Origin: Rhyacichthys aspro
Lineage: Eukaryota > Chordata > Actinopteri > Gobiiformes > Rhyacichthyidae
NCBI GenBank assembly: GCA_036850595.1
Contig: CM072161.1
Span: forward strand, 4,764,801-4,828,800
Length of the DNA stretch: 64,000 nucleotides
Reading direction: 5' to 3'
This document shows, piece after piece, positions 61,721-64,000 of this stretch (positions are counted from its first letter, which is position 1; the number at the start of each line of letters is the position of its first letter). A program made the translations under genes and the position numbers. The notes below the pieces were generated by a model. The model was not told where the DNA came from. It saw only the letters and a program-made list of their open reading frames with translations, and made no database searches.

Positions 61721-64000
61721 AAACTCGAATAAAAGGATGACTTGTCCATGTTTGAACACACCCTGCCAATAAGAAAAGTGCTTTTGAGAGACGAAGGCCA
61801 AAGAGATCCAACTGCCTGCTGGGTTTGGAGTATTAGTATTAGATAGTATTAGGTTTTAGACACTTTATTTAATTATTTTGAATGAATTGATTCAGTTTTT
61901 GATTTTAAAGAATTGACATATTAATATATTAACATTATGGCATCTTAACATTTGGTAAGAGCTCAGATTGCTGATCCACATTTCACACTGGTCCTTTTTT
62001 AGAGCATACACACAGCTAACAGGTCTAAAGGTGTGCTCACTTGAAATGACAAATTTACATACGTACCATGACTTTATTAGTAAAGCAATGGCAGAATGTG
62101 CAATTGAAGCTATGCTAGTGCTCAAACTATGATCATATAGTTAAATCATCTTGTCTAAGTGGTATAAATAAATCGCTCCTCCACCTTAAACAGGAAAGTT
62201 ATTTTCCATAGCCAGTTCATTATCATTTTTGTGTTTCTCAAATGTCACCAGTCGTGCTCCATTTTAGGAACATCAAACATTTATAAATGGCAAAATTTTG
62301 CACATTTTGCCTCCCCGCAGTGTTGAATTCACTCCAGCTTTGTGGTTGGTGGCATAGAGCCAGTTCTGCTGCCTCCTCTGAGTAAATCCCTTCTCTTTGG
62401 ATTGGGAAGGTTTCTATAGGGAGCAACACACACTTTGTTACAGCTATATTTCATTTCCAACAAAAGTAATTAACTGAGCTTTGGTTACGGGCCAGTAAGA
62501 AGCAGATATTATGAACATATGGTGTTCATGATGAAGAAATCCAAATATAGAAAGTGAAAAATAGTCTGGCCAGGTGTCTGTGCATCTCACCAAACATAAG
62601 AAAATCAACACCATATGCTGCAAGGGCCACCTGTCACCTCTGATAAGAAAACTAATGTTGTTTTAGGCGATAAGCTCAGGGTGGACGCTCTCAGAGAAAA
62701 GCTCCACTGAAGTCACCTTTTGACCTTGTGCTCGTAACTAAACTATGGGCTAAAAAGAATGCGCACCATCCAAATCCATGACAATAATGTGATTTAACTA
62801 CATTTAATAACTTCCAGATCTGGAACTATGGAAGCATAACTCTTGCAAAGTTATTGCTGACAAAAGTAATACTCTTTTATTTATGCCAGAAAGTGCTGTG
62901 AGAAACTGAGGGTTGTGTAAGTATCTATTTGTCTTATTTATGCAGACATTAGAGATAAACTGTACTAAACAGTTTGGAAGAAGCACATGTTTACTGTTTT
63001 TATTGGAAACAGTACTGTTCATTCAACGTTTCTTTTAAACCTAAGGTAACTCACATTTCATAAAAAAATGTGAGTTATGTCACGATAAATGTATGTTATA
63101 TCACGAGAAAATGAATTCCATTCTACATTAAAACGCTTTAATTGCAGTGGGTTTGCCTTTTCTCTTTTACTGCCATAAAAATAATGAAAGGACCAATACT
63201 TTCTGACGTGTCACTTGGTGTGAAAAGTTTGAGAACTGCCAAAATGTCTGCTTTTATTGCAGAGTCCATATGTGCTGACGATCAATATGTTGATTAACAC
63301 CACGTGGCCTTCTATATTAAATAACCCCTTTAAGTGTTTGTAAACCACATAAGTTTTGCACACATTTTTGTTATTGAAGTTAAGTCAACTGCAATTCTTT
63401 AAGACAAATTAGCATTATCTAAGTGGGAGTTGTAACATTTCACTTTTAATGTCGTCCCGTTGACTTGACATAAACAATAAAAAGCAGTTTTTAATGTATT
63501 GACATTGGTTTGTTTGTAGATGGTAGCTGTATGGTTTCCAGACCTAATAAGCCATAACATTATGATGCTGAGAGAGTAAATAAATAACACTGATTATGTG
63601 GTTACGATGGCACTATGTATTAGTTGGAAGTGAACTTGTTATGCTTTCATTTGATGTATTGGGACTTCAAAAACAGGCCATTTCTGAGTGAGTTTGTGAC
63701 GGCCACATTTTGATGGACAACTGGCTCAGAGCTGTTCCCAGTCAGCAGTTTGACAGTCTTGGAAGTAGAGCAAGGATAGAAAGCGCTGACAAAACTTGTG
63801 ACAGGATCCAAAACAAGTTTGATAAAAACATGTCTGATCCATGAGCACCGTCTGAGAACGTCCACGTCTTCGAGGATCTGCTGCTTATCTTTCAGTTCCT
63901 TACATCACTCAGAGCTCTTCTGGCATAACAGGACTTTTAAATGTGTGACCACTGGCTCGTCATAATGTTATGGATGATCAAGGGGCACTTTTCCGTAAAG
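61721..64000. other. noncoding DNA; 12-bp hairpin at 63047-63077
   Basis: AT-rich unique sequence. TAACTCACATTT (63047-63058) pairs perfectly with 63066-63077 around a 7-base loop. No gene, RNA gene or transposon was recognised to the end of the window. Confidence 0.5.

Overview
The window looks like vertebrate genomic DNA, most likely from a ray-finned (teleost, probably percomorph) fish. It is AT-rich, almost entirely noncoding, and carries a teleost-type set of mobile elements: a tRNA-headed V-SINE with target-site duplications and older V-SINE pieces, L2-type and RTE-type LINE fragments, a PIF/Harbinger-type MITE flanked by TTA, and a Tc1/mariner-type MITE flanked by TA. No complete protein-coding gene is present. 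Nearly all open reading frames of 60 to 150 codons are chance frames in noncoding DNA.

Layout. The only convincing gene anchor is a CpG island at about 19.93-20.69 kb. Its minus strand holds a likely first exon. Two adjacent ATG codons open a short hydrophobic reading frame that runs into a consensus GT-AAGT donor at 20046-20051. On this reading, 1-20.0 kb is the large first intron of a minus-strand gene and 20.7-64 kb is its 5' intergenic flank. The signal-peptide length (14 residues plus the first base of codon 15) and phase 1 resemble first exons of Ig-superfamily adhesion genes such as NCAM, but this is a weak identification.

The putative intron (1-20 kb) is poor in transposons. It holds several short CpG-bearing blocks that look like candidate regulatory or conserved noncoding elements. 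It also holds a diverged tandem duplication of one such element (13.74-14.05 kb and 14.71-15.01 kb) and a tight cluster of the palindromic octamer GATTAATC (8.0-8.4 kb). The flank (20.7-64 kb) mixes mobile-element relics, degenerate tandem arrays and further CpG-bearing blocks, including a dense one at 37.48-37.72 kb. One isolated coding-like exon with good GC at third codon positions (42.98-43.18 kb) could not be identified.

Across the window, four sites match the CTCF core consensus CCASYAGRKGGCR exactly (14.48, 29.54, 47.13 and 55.62 kb). The 29.54 kb site points right and the three others point left, so 29.54 with 47.13 or 55.62 kb is a convergent, loop-compatible pair. Two of the sites (29.54 and 55.62 kb) lie in what appears to be the same dispersed repeat. 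All regulatory calls are motif- and composition-based; conservation and expression could not be tested here.
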